From NCBI GenBank assembly GCA_023374025.1, contig SIJG01000080.1, positions 444,226-508,225 on the forward strand: 64,000 nucleotides of DNA. The letters are read 5' to 3'. Shown here piece after piece: positions 39,517 to 49,536 of this stretch (position 1 is the stretch's first letter; each line of letters begins with the position of its first letter). The position numbers and the translations under genes are program-made. A model generated the notes under the pieces. That model did not search any database and was not told the origin of the DNA. It saw only the letters and a list, made by a program, of their open reading frames with translations. Source of the DNA: Heterodera schachtii. Lineage: Eukaryota; Nematoda; Chromadorea; Rhabditida; Heteroderidae.

Positions 39517-41600
39517 GTTGCGGGAGATGATGTATAAAATTATGGGCACTTTTCATTAACGATGTTTTTATATAAAAAGAAAAAAAACAAATTATAAAAT
39601 AATTAAAATAGAGAAATATTAAAAATTAAAAATAAGGGAATAATGAAATTTTTAAAAATAAAATGATCGGGAATTGGTTAACAAGTGAAAAATAAATGGA
39701 TAAATGCCAACAAGGAGACCATGGCATTTCTTTGCCAACAGACCAACAGACAACAATTTGCTAAAAAAAAGGGGAAAATAATTCTACATGAGCATTTATT
39801 GTGCTAACCGCTAAACGGCCGAAATTCCGTAAATTGGCGGCACAAAAAGGGGCTCATGGGAGGTGCGAACAGAGCGCCTAATCGTTTGAGGACGATTGGC
39901 CGCTGGCACCTACAGAAAGTGATCAGGAATGATAAAAAGTGGATAATTTTTACAAAACGACGGCGCTTTCGACGTGCCCAAAAGAAGTCGCAACAAAGCG
40001 GCAAAAAGCCGAACAAAGCGCCCAACGCAAAACCGCCGATGAAAAGGAAAAGGCAAAGCATGACGACAGAAGCCTCATGCATTGAAAGATGATTTTCGAA
40101 ATTGTTGGGATTGATTGACGGGGCCAAACATAAATTTGGCTGGGTAAATTCCAATGGCTCCCAGCAGTTGTTTGGCGACGGGCAAGGCACCCCACAAATT
40201 TTCTTCATTTCCCAGACGATTGAGACCATTTTTGGGAGAGTGATGAGAGTCAAATTTTTGAAATTATTAATTATGGGAGAGAAAATTTTCAGGATGGGAG
40301 GGATGGACAAATGAACAAATGAAAACTTATTTCTGCCCCAGTCAACCGAATTAATTTATTCAATTTCCATCCAAATCTTTTAATTGACTTTTCCATTCCC
40401 TTCAAAAATATGTTCCGTTCAACGGCGGCCATTCAAAAGAACTCATTTTGCACCGAAGGCGAACAAAACATTAATGAATGGACGCAGCTGAAAGTTCGAA
40501 GTGATGAATTAACACCGATGAATTGTCATCAAAAATTGGCCAAAGAGAAAATGTTGAAAATTGGAAAATTAATTATAAATTTTTTTCGATCAAAAATCAG
40601 CTGACACTAGCAGTAGGTTCTTTTGCTGACGTTAATGGGCCAAATCAAATGATGGAGGTGGGATCTCTCCTGGTCAGGCGCCGACTATGGGGATTTGGAA
40701 ACCCGAGGGTAAAGGCCAAAAGGCGAGAGTTGAAGGGACAAAGGAAACAAAAATTCGAGGAAATTAATTGCCTCGAGCAAAACGAAAAATGTGATCAAAC
40801 AAAATTAGAAACAAACGAAAAGCGATCGCAACAAATATTAATTAATTGGTCAGATGACTTGACGAATAAGAAAGGGAAGATTAGTGGAAGGAATTTGGCA
40901 AACCCAGTCATTTGTAATTTGGCACTCATTTTGTTCAGCCTAAGGACAAGCACCTCAATTCTTTATTCAAATAATTAAATAAATTTAATTAAATAAATGA
41001 TTAAATAAATTTATTAAATAAATAATTAAAATTAAATAAACGAATAAATTAATTAAATAAAGAATTAATTAAATTAATAATTTACAAAGATTTAATAATA
41101 ATTAAATCACATTTCTAAATTCATTAAAATATCACATTCAACTCAAAGCAATTCAAATTTTGACAACTTTTTACTAACATTCAACAAATTCGAACAACAA
41201 GCCGAAAGCTGTGACACTTTTGCTGAAACTTTGGGCGAGAAATTCGACAAGAACGGGACTCGCTGTCGATCAAATTGAACCGAGCCATTGACGGTGGGCA
41301 TTTTGCCTCAGGCATTTGCAGAGAATTGCGATTTTAAATTTAATTCTATAAAATAAAATTAAAATTAAAATTTCCGCACAAAGTGATTAAAGGATTTTTT
41401 TTTTGGTGGTAAAATTGCGAATTAATAAGATTAAGCATTGATTAAAGGGCATCCCAAAAATTAAAACGGTTAATACTCCTGATTATTTGGCTAAAAGATT
41501 TAAACAAAAAGCTGTGAGTGATCGAGAAAGGGAAAGACGAACCCAAGAAAGGGAAAGAAAGAGAAAAGCGGAAGAAAAACAGGGAATTAACAGGGGAATA
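39517..41600 (+). other. Long retroelement leader (2.1 kb)
   Basis: This stretch lies between the primer site and the first gag ATG. It holds several short mutually overlapping frames on both strands (plus: 39856-40092, 40102-40314, 40410-40604, 40523-40978; minus: 39804-40310). None matches protease, reverse transcriptase or integrase. A degenerate (AAAT)n-like tract occupies 40975-41100. Leaders of this length are unusual; the region may contain packaging signals or the remains of deleted or captured sequence. Confidence 0.6.
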
Positions 41601-42581
41601 ATGGCAGACGAGGATGATTTGGAAACAAAATTCGAAACATTAGTAAAAAGGGTAAAAGATTTGGAAGAAAAATTGGCGGCAAATAAGGCAACAAATTTGC
41701 CGCAAGGGGTCAAAATGCCGAAATTTGATGGGACAGGGGACTTTTACAAATTTTTACGGGAGTTTAATGTATTAGCCACGGCGAGCAATTGGCACCCTCC
41801 TGATTGTGTAAGACTTTTCCCATTATTTTTGGAGGGCGAAGCCAAAGAAATATACCAAAATATACCGACTAATAAAAAGAATAATTGGAGGGACTTAACA
41901 GAAAAAATGGCCGAGCAGATCAAGCGCTTGGATGGTCCAATGTGGGCGCGCAAAATGCTCGCGCGGGCAAAAATTGGGCATGAAACTGTGACTGAATTTG
42001 CCAATAAAATAAGAGGTTGGGTAGAGCAAGCATCGCCAGACCCCGACTATACGAATGAAGCTCGCGAAAATGAGTCCATCCATTATTTTTTAAATGGGCT
42101 ACCAACAAACATAAAAAGAAAATTGTTTTTTATGGACAAACCAAAAACGCTAATGGCGGCAATTTCATTGACCAAAAAAATATTCCAATTGAAGGAAGAA
42201 TTGGAAAATGACGAAAGGGGTGATGAATTAAAGCATCAAATAGCAGAATTAACAGAACAAGTCAATGCAATTGCATTTATTAACAAAACAAACAACAGAA
42301 ATGAGAATGCACGGGAATATGTAAATTCGAATTGGAGGGGAAACAATCAGAATCGTGGAAATTTTCGAAATTTTAACAGAGGAAATAATTGGGGCACGAA
42401 TCAAAATTTTGCAAGGGGCAGAAATTTTAATAATTTTCACAAAGAAATTCAAATTTCACGCCATTGGGTCAGAGAAACGAATTTAACAGAAGATTTGATG
42501 CGCCGGGACGGCCCAGCGGGTTTCAAAATCAAAATTTTTCGGGAAATCGCGGAAATTTTCAAAATTTCCGGGCCAATTTGA
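41601..42581 (+). CDS. gag: Gag capsid polyprotein (frame broken near its end)
   Basis: Structural protein that would assemble the intracellular particle and package element RNA. I start it at the first ATG (41601); the frame is open from 41442 but has no earlier ATG. Residues 1-30 look like a coiled coil (repeated E, L and K heptads). Next comes a typical retrotransposon Gag segment: PKFDGTGDFYKFLREF at about 40-55, then FPLFLEGEAKEIYQNIP, a WRDLTEKM helix and FLNGLP further on. A second coiled coil (KEELENDERGDELKHQ region) precedes an N, R, G and F-rich basic tail. No CCHC zinc knuckle is seen, so the basic tail probably binds RNA. Around 42434-42440 the tail composition moves to the -1 frame and continues to about 42660; the original frame ends in unrelated residues at 42581. 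Confidence 0.85.
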   Translation: MADEDDLETKFETLVKRVKDLEEKLAANKATNLPQGVKMPKFDGTGDFYKFLREFNVLATASNWHPPDCVRLFPLFLEGEAKEIYQNIPTNKKNNWRDLTEKMAEQIKRLDGPMWARKMLARAKIGHETVTEFANKIRGWVEQASPDPDYTNEARENESIHYFLNGLPTNIKRKLFFMDKPKTLMAAISLTKKIFQLKEELENDERGDELKHQIAELTEQVNAIAFINKTNNRNENAREYVNSNWRGNNQNRGNFRNFNRGNNWGTNQNFARGRNFNNFHKEIQISRHWVRETNLTEDLMRRDGPAGFKIKIFREIAEIFKISGPI

Positions 42582-42676
42582 GGGCTCGGGGGAATGATCG
42601 GCAACGGTACCGAGTTAATATGGTGGGTGAAGATGTAAATGCTTCGGCATCACAGAGACGTTCTCCAACCCCCGTA
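42440..42676 (+). pseudogene. Displaced C-terminal tail of Gag
   Basis: This stretch is in the -1 frame relative to gag. It encodes the continuation of the basic tail, with repeated NF, GN and RG residues such as NRRFDAPGRPSG and GNRGNFQNFR, ending near RYRVNMVGEDVNAS. The frame is open from 42434, just after a TAA at 42431-42433. The switch lies next to a run of four T. It is either a small deletion or consensus error in a T run, or a frameshift; the local sequence is not a canonical slippery heptamer. It runs without a stop into the envelope-like frame, where pol would normally lie between the two genes. Confidence 0.7.
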
Positions 42677-43183
42677 ATGACTTTTTTGACCATTTCAACG
42701 ATTTTGTGCATTTGTTTTGGTGGAATTAATGGGCAATACCAATTGTGTTCCGATCGAGTACCCACTACCCCAATTATGTTACCGAATGTGTCTGATTGTA
42801 CGGTTCCGGTCCAACAAAGGGCGGTTGAAAGAAAAATTACTTTGTTCCTACCGGTTCGAATGCCAAAACAGTTTACTGTATTTAATTGTTACCAAAAAAT
42901 GACACAAATTTGTACAGGGAATTTTCTTTTTCTTTGGAAGGAAATTAAGAGCCAAGACACAATAACCAAAGGGGTAAATTTTGAAATTTGTGCCAAATTT
43001 AAAGACAAAATGAATACTGTAATGAAGAGAATGGGTGAGAATTTATGGGCGACGGAAAATCCTGAAAAAATCGATTATGCTTGGACGGGAGAACGGTGCG
43101 AAACAACGGTTAACAATTTTATTGAAAAAGGAAATGGCGGAATTTTGGATTTTTCTTGGTCACTTCGTTTGGCCACAAACTAA
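42677..43183 (+). CDS. Envelope-like glycoprotein, N-terminal part
   Basis: Starting at the ATG at 42677, the product begins with a clear signal peptide: a short N-terminus, a hydrophobic core (TISTILCICFGGI) and small residues before a likely cleavage near NGQ. Several cysteines follow, spaced as in an extracellular domain. The position at the 3' side of an LTR element and the secretory leader are what point to an envelope-type gene. I cannot assign it to a known class (phlebovirus-like, baculovirus-like or other). The frame stops at 43183, but its continuation appears in the -1 frame from about 43151, again beside a run of T. It may equally be a captured host secreted protein. It would enter the secretory pathway; receptor or fusion function is unproven. 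Confidence 0.6.
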   Translation: MTFLTISTILCICFGGINGQYQLCSDRVPTTPIMLPNVSDCTVPVQQRAVERKITLFLPVRMPKQFTVFNCYQKMTQICTGNFLFLWKEIKSQDTITKGVNFEICAKFKDKMNTVMKRMGENLWATENPEKIDYAWTGERCETTVNNFIEKGNGGILDFSWSLRLATN

Positions 43184-44514
43184 ATCCTTATAAAGGATGG
43201 GAACAAATGCCAAGGCAAACATTTATTTGGGAAATCCCAGAGCCGAGTGAGGAATATTGGGCAACGCATTTTGCAGTGGGAGAATTTTATGCAGAAATTA
43301 CGGATAACGCAATTGTGATTGAGTCCGAGCAAAGCGTATTTTATTTTGAAAAGGAAAAAACAGAGGAAAGAGATGGAATAATTGGTGTCCCGGAGGACGC
43401 GTACAAAATGTCTAACGATGTGTTTATTGTCATACATCCGCAGGCAGTAAGACAGTCCAGGGGAATTAAAGAAAAAATTGATCCAACACGAAAAGAAAGA
43501 CCGTCAAAAAAGGAAGCCAAAATTAAACCAATCAGAATGGAAAGTGAAAAAATTCAAAATAAAAATTATTCGGACTTTGGGAGTACGGATTTATCACAAG
43601 GGAAAATTATCAGTGCAAGTACAACCGCGACACCAACAACCATCAGACCATCAGTTTTGAGTACCACCAAAAGCCCACAAATTCATTCGACTGTCTCAAC
43701 CCAAAAAATTAAATTGGAACCTACGAAAAAAGTGTTAGAAATGAATTTGACAACTGAAATGCCTAAAGCAAAAATCCAAGCACCCACAAAGACAACCAAA
43801 ATGGGAAATTCGGTAACAACCACACAAAAGACAAAAACCGAAGCCAAATTAAAAACAACATTGGCCTCTGATATTATGGTACCAATGAAATTTATGGAAC
43901 AATTTCAATTACAAGCAAATCGAACGCAACACTTTTACAAAATTCGGGGTGTAAAAGAAGGGAAATCACAGCTACCAAAAGTCAAAACTACAGTAAAACC
44001 CAAAACACAGTTTACTGTTTCGAATCATACCATTTCACATACTACCAAATTACAGAAATTACCAAAAACAAATTTCGAATCAACTGTAAAACCAACCCAA
44101 AAAACAAAATTCAAGGGAGAAATTTCAAAGCCTAAGCCAATTTCAGTAACGGAAATGCCAAAGATAACACAAGCTCCAAATATTACAGTAACACCTGCTG
44201 TAAACATTACGGTACAATTTTCGGAGAAGGCAATTCTTTCAAACAAAAATTCTGAAAATGAGGTTAAAATAATGACGCCAAAAAATAAAAATGAAAAATT
44301 TGAAAATGGGACTGCCGAAAACATTTTGACAAAAGGAATGAAAAATGACACGGGATTGGAAATTTCGGAAAAATTAGAGCAAAACCAAGAAATTGTGCAT
44401 AAATTTTTGGAAAAAGAATCTGAATCGTTAGAGGATGAGAGTGATGAATATGATGGAACAAATGAAAATGAAAAGGATGAAGCGAGTTATGAATATGAAA
44501 ATAGAGGGATTTAG
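43156..44514 (+). CDS. Envelope-like glycoprotein, stalk and C-terminal part
   Basis: This frame overlaps the end of the previous one and carries on its sequence character. The first 100 residues are globular-looking (W, Y and F rich, for example WATHFAVGEFYAEI). From about residue 110 the protein becomes T, K and P rich with many N-glycosylation sequons (such as NLT, NHT, NIT, NGT and NDT), which looks like a mucin-like extended stalk. The end is acidic (ESLEDESDEYDGTNENE). No transmembrane anchor or fusion-peptide-like stretch is visible before the stop at 44514, so the product would be secreted, or the gene has lost its anchor. The first in-frame ATG is at 43207, but the upstream residues are probably translated as part of the longer protein. 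Confidence 0.6.
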   Translation: MVTSFGHKLNPYKGWEQMPRQTFIWEIPEPSEEYWATHFAVGEFYAEITDNAIVIESEQSVFYFEKEKTEERDGIIGVPEDAYKMSNDVFIVIHPQAVRQSRGIKEKIDPTRKERPSKKEAKIKPIRMESEKIQNKNYSDFGSTDLSQGKIISASTTATPTTIRPSVLSTTKSPQIHSTVSTQKIKLEPTKKVLEMNLTTEMPKAKIQAPTKTTKMGNSVTTTQKTKTEAKLKTTLASDIMVPMKFMEQFQLQANRTQHFYKIRGVKEGKSQLPKVKTTVKPKTQFTVSNHTISHTTKLQKLPKTNFESTVKPTQKTKFKGEISKPKPISVTEMPKITQAPNITVTPAVNITVQFSEKAILSNKNSENEVKIMTPKNKNEKFENGTAENILTKGMKNDTGLEISEKLEQNQEIVHKFLEKESESLEDESDEYDGTNENEKDEASYEYENRGI

Positions 44515-44522
44515 AATTAAAA

Positions 44523-44861
44523 ATGCTGGCAAATGATGTTGAAAGATTGGTCAGCGCAGAAAAAAGCATTGCCGAAAAGGAAAAGAAATGGGACGGTTTT
44601 CCGACAAATGTCAACGAATTTGGGGAAGCAGGGACGTCCAACAGATGGAGACAACACGATGACGGAAGATGGCGCGGAGGTCGCGGAAACCGCGGGCGCT
44701 GGACGACAAATGCACGGGCACGAGGACGACAATGGCAAACGAACGAGTGGGATGTGCGCGGACACCAGCAAACGGAGACAGAACAACCGAGAAACGAAGC
44801 AAAAAGAGGACTGACACCATGGGAATTCACAAAAATGGCGGGATATGGCCCGGGATATTAA
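44523..44861 (+). CDS. Small RGG-rich frame near the 3' LTR
   Basis: A 112-residue frame with its own ATG, 8 bases after the stop of the previous gene. The N-terminal third is charged and helical-looking (DVERLVSAEKSIAEKEKKW). The middle is an arginine-glycine segment (RWRGGRGNRGRW, then ARARGRQW), a composition typical of RNA-binding tails. The last part is TPWEFTKMAGYGPGY. It may be an accessory protein, an RNA-binding domain displaced from Gag, or the remnant of a gene 3' end. No known family is recognised. The base composition matches the rest of the element. Confidence 0.45.
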   Translation: MLANDVERLVSAEKSIAEKEKKWDGFPTNVNEFGEAGTSNRWRQHDDGRWRGGRGNRGRWTTNARARGRQWQTNEWDVRGHQQTETEQPRNEAKRGLTPWEFTKMAGYGPGY

Positions 44862-45020
44862 ATTTTTTTTTGATTTATTAATTTGCTGTGTATATTGCAT
44901 TAGTGTTATAACACAAAAATTCAAAAAAATATATATTCAAAAAAAAAAAACACAAAATGCAAAATACAAAAAATGATATGCTTAATCATATTGTATGTTA
45001 AATTGTGGGCAATTTATTTT

Positions 45021-45032
45021 TGGGGTGGTAGA
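45021..45032 (+). promoter_or_regulatory. Polypurine tract (3')
   Basis: TGGGGTGGTAGA abuts the right LTR. It is G and A rich with a few T, in the position where plus-strand DNA synthesis is primed. Weak as a tract, but the only purine-rich run there. Confidence 0.6.
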
Positions 45033-45354
45033 TGATTGTCATTACATTGTATTTTATTGCCTATGCTCTTGACTTTTCTCGCCCCACTCGCCCCGCCCCA
45101 CTTCTCATTAAGCTGTTCCCCTCTCTTTTGTTCTATTCATTCTGATCGGGGGGATTGGGCCAAGTGCCTGTCCAATCCTTCCCTCCCCATCTGTCCCGTA
45201 CGAATCGGGGGCCGCTCCTTTCCCTCATTTACTCATTATGTAATTGTGTGCACACCTTCGGAATAAAGGATATTATTCCAATTTTGGGAATGGCAATGCG
45301 GACGTAACAGATCATAGAACAACTTTGGGAAAGGAACTACGGTAACCATATTCA
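45033..45354 (+). repeat. 3' LTR, 322 bp
   Basis: Same length and ends as the 5' LTR, with T at 45169 against C at 39311. The AATAAA at 45262-45267 is the likely polyadenylation signal for the element transcript. Confidence 0.95.
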
Positions 45355-45358
45355 ATAG
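45355..45358. repeat. Right 4-bp target-site duplication (ATAG)
   Basis: Matches 39171-39174 at the outer edge of the right LTR. Confidence 0.7.
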
Positions 45359-46539
45359 CTTAAGACTAGAGTATAATTTTACTAATTTTAAGCCAATACT
45401 GAATGCAATTAAAATCTACCCAATAAATAAAAAAATAATTTGATATTTATATTTTTTGACCGTGCGACGCTTTCTGAATCTTGGAAACAAAAAACTTTGA
45501 TAATAGACTAGCACTTATTATAAACAATGAGCGTTTGACGAACGTGAGAATGAGCGTTTGACGAACGTGAGTTCTTTTACGAAAATAAAAATAAAAATAA
45601 ACGCTTAAAAAATTGATTTTTTTCAAATAAAATACCAATTATGTAAAAAAAAAAAAGCTCAGATGACAGTCAGTTAAATTTGGTTCACTGAAACAGCAAA
45701 AGATGGACACGCAATATGCAAGAAAAAATATATAAGACAAATACTTAAGAATTTATGATAATAATGATTAAATTCATTAATAATAGTTTCTTAATTGGAA
45801 GTTCGGTATAAATACGAAATGTCGCAATAAATTATTAACTTTATACAAAATTATTATTTTTGCATAGCGGGAAAAGCAAACAATAAAGGCTAATTAAGGA
45901 GGCATATAAAAAATGAAATACAAAAAAAAAATGAATGCAAAAATATTAACATGAAACCTTTCAATTAAATACTTAAAATTAAACAAATTATAAAAAAGTC
46001 TAAAAGTATAAAAAAAAATTCACTAAATACTATAATATCTTTTTTAATCAAAAAATTAATTGTAAAAATTGAAAAATAAACAAATTCGAGAATAATAGTA
46101 ATTAAGGAAAAAAGCAACGATGAGCTAAATAAAAGTAAAATTCTATTAAATTACTATAATATGATTGCTTACAAACTTGTGTATAAACTATACAAAAGCA
46201 TTATTAGTTCAAAAAAGTTAAAGCCTGGTTAAGTCATGTATTCAAAAATTAATATTATATATAAATAATTTTAAAAATCAATAAAACTGCTGGTGATCTG
46301 AAAAATTTTAAATTATTACTTTTACTAACTATTGAATAAAAATTATTTTTTGCTCAATTTTTGGCTAAAAATTATGTCACTATTCGTACCAATTTCGCAA
46401 TTTTTGGCACTATTTTGGCATTTTTACTCACTATTTTTGTTCACTATTCTGAGATTCGTCACTAAAACTCGCGGCCCATTTATAAGTACTAAGTGAAACT
46501 GAAATAATAAAAGTTATTGTAATTATAAATAAAATAAAA
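45359..46539. other. AT-rich DNA with a short duplication
   Basis: Mostly A/T-rich. AATGAGCGTTTGACGAACGT followed by GAG is tandemly duplicated at 45526-45548 and 45549-45571. At 46370-46460 a run of CACTATTT and TTTTTGGCACTATTTTGGCA phrases forms a loose repeat with no gene. Confidence 0.55.
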
Positions 46540-46736
46540 TTTAATTAAACTGCACGAAATGCCAAAATATGCACAAATATGCACATAAATCGCGAAATAT
46601 GCACAAATATGCAAAATTTGCATATGGAAAGTCATCCTAGAAGCTGCAAAATAAGCTAAAAACATGTCTTTCTTGCGTTTCAGGCCTTCCACAGTCCAGG
46701 AAAAAAATATGCATGTGCATATAATTCCCAGCCCTA
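46540..46736 (+). mobile_element. Possible remnant of a hAT-like element, right end only
   Basis: The block contains repeated AAATATGCAC motifs, a slightly GC-richer middle, and ends ATAATTCCCAGCCCTA. Reverse complemented, that end reads TAGGGCTGGGAATTAT, similar in style to the TAGGGAT ends of the element at 17519-17869. No matching left terminus or target duplication was found, so this is a tentative call. Confidence 0.35.
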
Positions 46737-48383
46737 TTAATTATATACCGTAAAAAGCGAACCAAAAAAAATTATTGTATAACTTGCACGACAAAAAAAA
46801 ATTACGCAACTATAATCTGATTAATGGAAATATTGATAGAGTCTGCATCTACGATTTTTTAGAAAATAATATTTTAAAAACTATCTGGTAAAATCTCTTA
46901 TCAAACCTATTAAAAATATCATTTTTAAAAATAAGATTTTCAAAAGTTAATAATGGAATAATAAAAAAAAGGAATGGAACCAAAAATTTAATTGAATATT
47001 ATTTATAAAAATATTATAAATTAACATTTTTAATATAGTAAAATACTATCTAAAAAGTACAAAAATATTATCCTCTAAGTACTAAATCTAGAGAAAAACA
47101 ATAATTTTTACTTTTTTGATGATGAACATGAAAAAATAAAATATTAATAATTATTAAGAAATAAATCAAAATAAATATTATTTGCACAACATAATAGAAG
47201 TTTAATTATCTAATTGCTCTTATACTCAAATATAATGAAAATTTCACTCCTTTCTGTCAATGATCTGTTATTTTAATAAAATTAAATGGCGTAATAAATT
47301 TTAATTATAATTGAAATCAATGTAACCTTTAATAAAATATAATATTCAAAAAATTAAATGAAGATATCAAATAATGTATCTTGATTCGAAAATCGAATTT
47401 AATGGTCAATTATATTTTTTAAAAATTATTTCTCAGAGATATGAGAAAAATATTATCCCATAAAAAAATTTAATATGGATTTTATAATGAAGCGCAAATA
47501 TTTAAAGAAGTAAACAATGTTTCAGTAATTAAATGAATGAAATAAAATTAATTCATGAGAAAAATTGCAAAAATAAGAATGCTAAATATAAGTTAATTTA
47601 ATTTTATATAACAATTGCTAAGTTTATTTTACGAAATTAATAGAATTATAACTTCAAGGACCAATTAATTATAATTTAAAAATATTAAATAAATAAATTA
47701 TTAGAAAAGTAATTCTAAAGATTTAAATCAGGTATTTAAAATTTTTGGAAATTTAATTTAATATTGCTACTTAACCAAAATCGAAATAATTACATAACTC
47801 GTTACTTTATTTTACTAGATTAAAAAAGATTATACCAACCTCTTGAACCTTATTTACAATATTTATCCGCTTAACTGAATAAAATAGGAATGAAAAAGCA
47901 CATAATTGAATTGAAAAAATTTCAACCGAAGTTCTATAAAAAAAATTTTTAAAAGGTAACATTCGAAAAAAGTAAAATATTAAAAATTGTTTACATTAGA
48001 TTATATAAAAGCATTTTGGTTATATTTCTATGCCTGGGCGAACTTAGAATTCACAAAAGATAATAATGATGAATTTAAGCTTTCTATGTTATAATAAAAC
48101 AAGAAAGTTAAAAAATTTTATAATCATAACATTAAATTTTAAAATAATGAGTTATCGAAACTTCAGAATTAACGGAAAATACATTGTTTCATCTAAAGAA
48201 TAAATTTTCGAATGATTCAATCATAAATAATTTGTAACTTCTAAGCCAGATTTCTTTTGGCGTGTCATATCATTGTTGATTTTGAATTATTTTGGCGTTT
48301 TGTTTTAGTTTATGTGACCCTTTGTTTTATTATTGTTTTTGTATGGTGTGTGATATATTGTTCAACTCCAAATTTGTAATTGA
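46737..48383. other. AT-rich DNA, contains a dispersed repeat
   Basis: No gene seen. Positions 47173-47420 are the diverged partner of the repeat at 11641-11925. Confidence 0.55.
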
Positions 48384-48849
48384 TTGCTCTGTGCTGTGTT
48401 TTATATTTTGGAAGTAAAAGGAAGCAGTGAAAAAGAAACGGCGATTTTGGTTTTGAATTTGGGATATAATTCCCCTTTCCCATTGGACTATTTTTTTTCC
48501 TACGACGTGGCGCTCCTGTACAAAGGTGGCTCAGCAGTGGCAATAAACGACAAATTTGGGCGAAGCAACGATTTTAAAGGAAAAGTATCCTTCTGCATTT
48601 TTAACAGCAAAAGCAAATCCTGGGCTCTAAAAAAGGGAAACAAATCCCTACTGAAGTTTCGTCATTGATTGTGGACAGCGAAATCTGTAAAAGGGATAAC
48701 TAAATCACATCTTATCAAAATACGCAGCTCGAAAAGGAAAGGTCGTAAAGTGTGAAACAAATCACAGACTTTGTCAGTTCGGTAAATTAACTCCGTCTAC
48801 AAAACTGACTCTTTAAAACCGGGAAACGAAAATCCCTTTTCAAAATGCA
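48384..48849 (+). other. Probable leader of a degraded retroelement
   Basis: This sequence is GC-richer than its flanks and lies immediately upstream of a broken gag. A 94-codon frame (48384-48668) has mixed, protein-like composition (NDKFGRSNDFKGKVSF) but no recognised family, and a minus-strand frame overlaps it. By analogy with the intact element at 39-45 kb, it is most likely leader or LTR-adjacent sequence. No LTR pair was found. Confidence 0.4.
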
Positions 48850-49536
48850 ATGTCTTCGTCAACACAAGAAAATTGGGAAGACAATCGAACCTTTTCGGTT
48901 TTATTACAAAATGGTGGACGCGAAAGTGAGAAAGGACAAAAACAAATTTGTTCTTTGGAATTTCTTCTCACTCTGGAAAAACTTCCCGAACTAAATGGAA
49001 ATGAAGGACGCGAGCAATAAGGAGATTTTTCAAAAAATTTTCGTTAGCTACCGAAGAATGGCCAGAAAAACGCCGAATTTCAGCACTCAAGTGCAAAGTA
49101 AGTGCAAAGGCGGAATGAGCATTCAGTGCCGCTGCAGCGAATCGGCCGCCGAAATTTGATGCAATACAAAGCGAAATGGAGTCAATTTTGGACGAATGTG
49201 ATTGCACCGCAATTCGAGCTTTCAACGAATTATGGGATGGGCCAAAAACGGCGAGCAGACTAAAATTTGGAAGAATTTGCAGAATGAATCTACCAACTTG
49301 TGCAAAGTTCGTACCCAGGTTTACCACTTAATTTGTACAGCGATTATGCGGCCAAACATTTCATTCGGGGTTTGGAAAATGCCAAAATTTCTATTGCGTT
49401 GGGAATGGCTCGTCTTCCGGATTTGAGCTACGACAGTTTGGTCGCGTTGGCTGTGCGTGCGGAATCAACGCAAAAAGCCGCAAAGTCAATTGAAGAGGAC
49501 GAAAACGCACACCTGGCACGCAGCCACAAATATTAA
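48850..49536 (+). pseudogene. Broken gag of a second LTR retroelement
   Basis: An ATG at 48850 opens a 56-codon frame ending TAA at 49018-49020 (it contains LLTLEKLPELNGNEGREQ). Similarity then continues in another frame with a Gag-like helix segment (FFKKFSLATEEWPEKRRISA) that ends in TGA. It goes on as AFSAAAANRPPKFDAIQSEM and ELWDGP, and finally in the frame at 49300-49536 with FIRGLENAKISIALGMARLP and YDSLVALAVRAEST. At least two frame changes and two stops mean it cannot make a full protein. It differs from the gag at 41601, so it comes from another family. It stops abruptly at 49536, with no pol or LTR downstream. Confidence 0.65.

Larger units (their letters stand above)
39175..45354 (+). 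mobile_element. LTR retrotransposon, 6,180 bp, gag plus envelope-like, no pol
   Basis: Complete LTR element: identical-length 322-bp direct LTRs with TG and CA ends, a 4-bp target duplication, a primer-binding site next to the left LTR and a purine-rich tract next to the right LTR. In order inside: a 2-kb leader, gag, a secreted or envelope-like glycoprotein frame in two reading frames, a small RGG-rich frame, then the 3' LTR. I find no protease, reverse transcriptase, RNase H or integrase motif in any frame, so the element is probably non-autonomous. The gag motifs and 4-bp duplication fit Ty3/Gypsy best, but without reverse transcriptase this stays an inference. It is much less AT-rich than its surroundings. 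One difference between the LTRs implies recent insertion. Confidence 0.92.

Noticed and set aside
42432..42438. Canonical -1 slippery heptamer at the gag frame switch
   Set aside because: TAATTTT does not fit the X XXY YYZ pattern in the gag frame, so programmed frameshifting is not supported by the local sequence alone.
44264..44924. Minus-strand frames of up to 188 codons across the 3' end of the retroelement
   Set aside because: They are shadows of the T/K-rich and RGG-rich plus-strand frames: antisense of K, E and G codons gives F, S and P-rich peptides.
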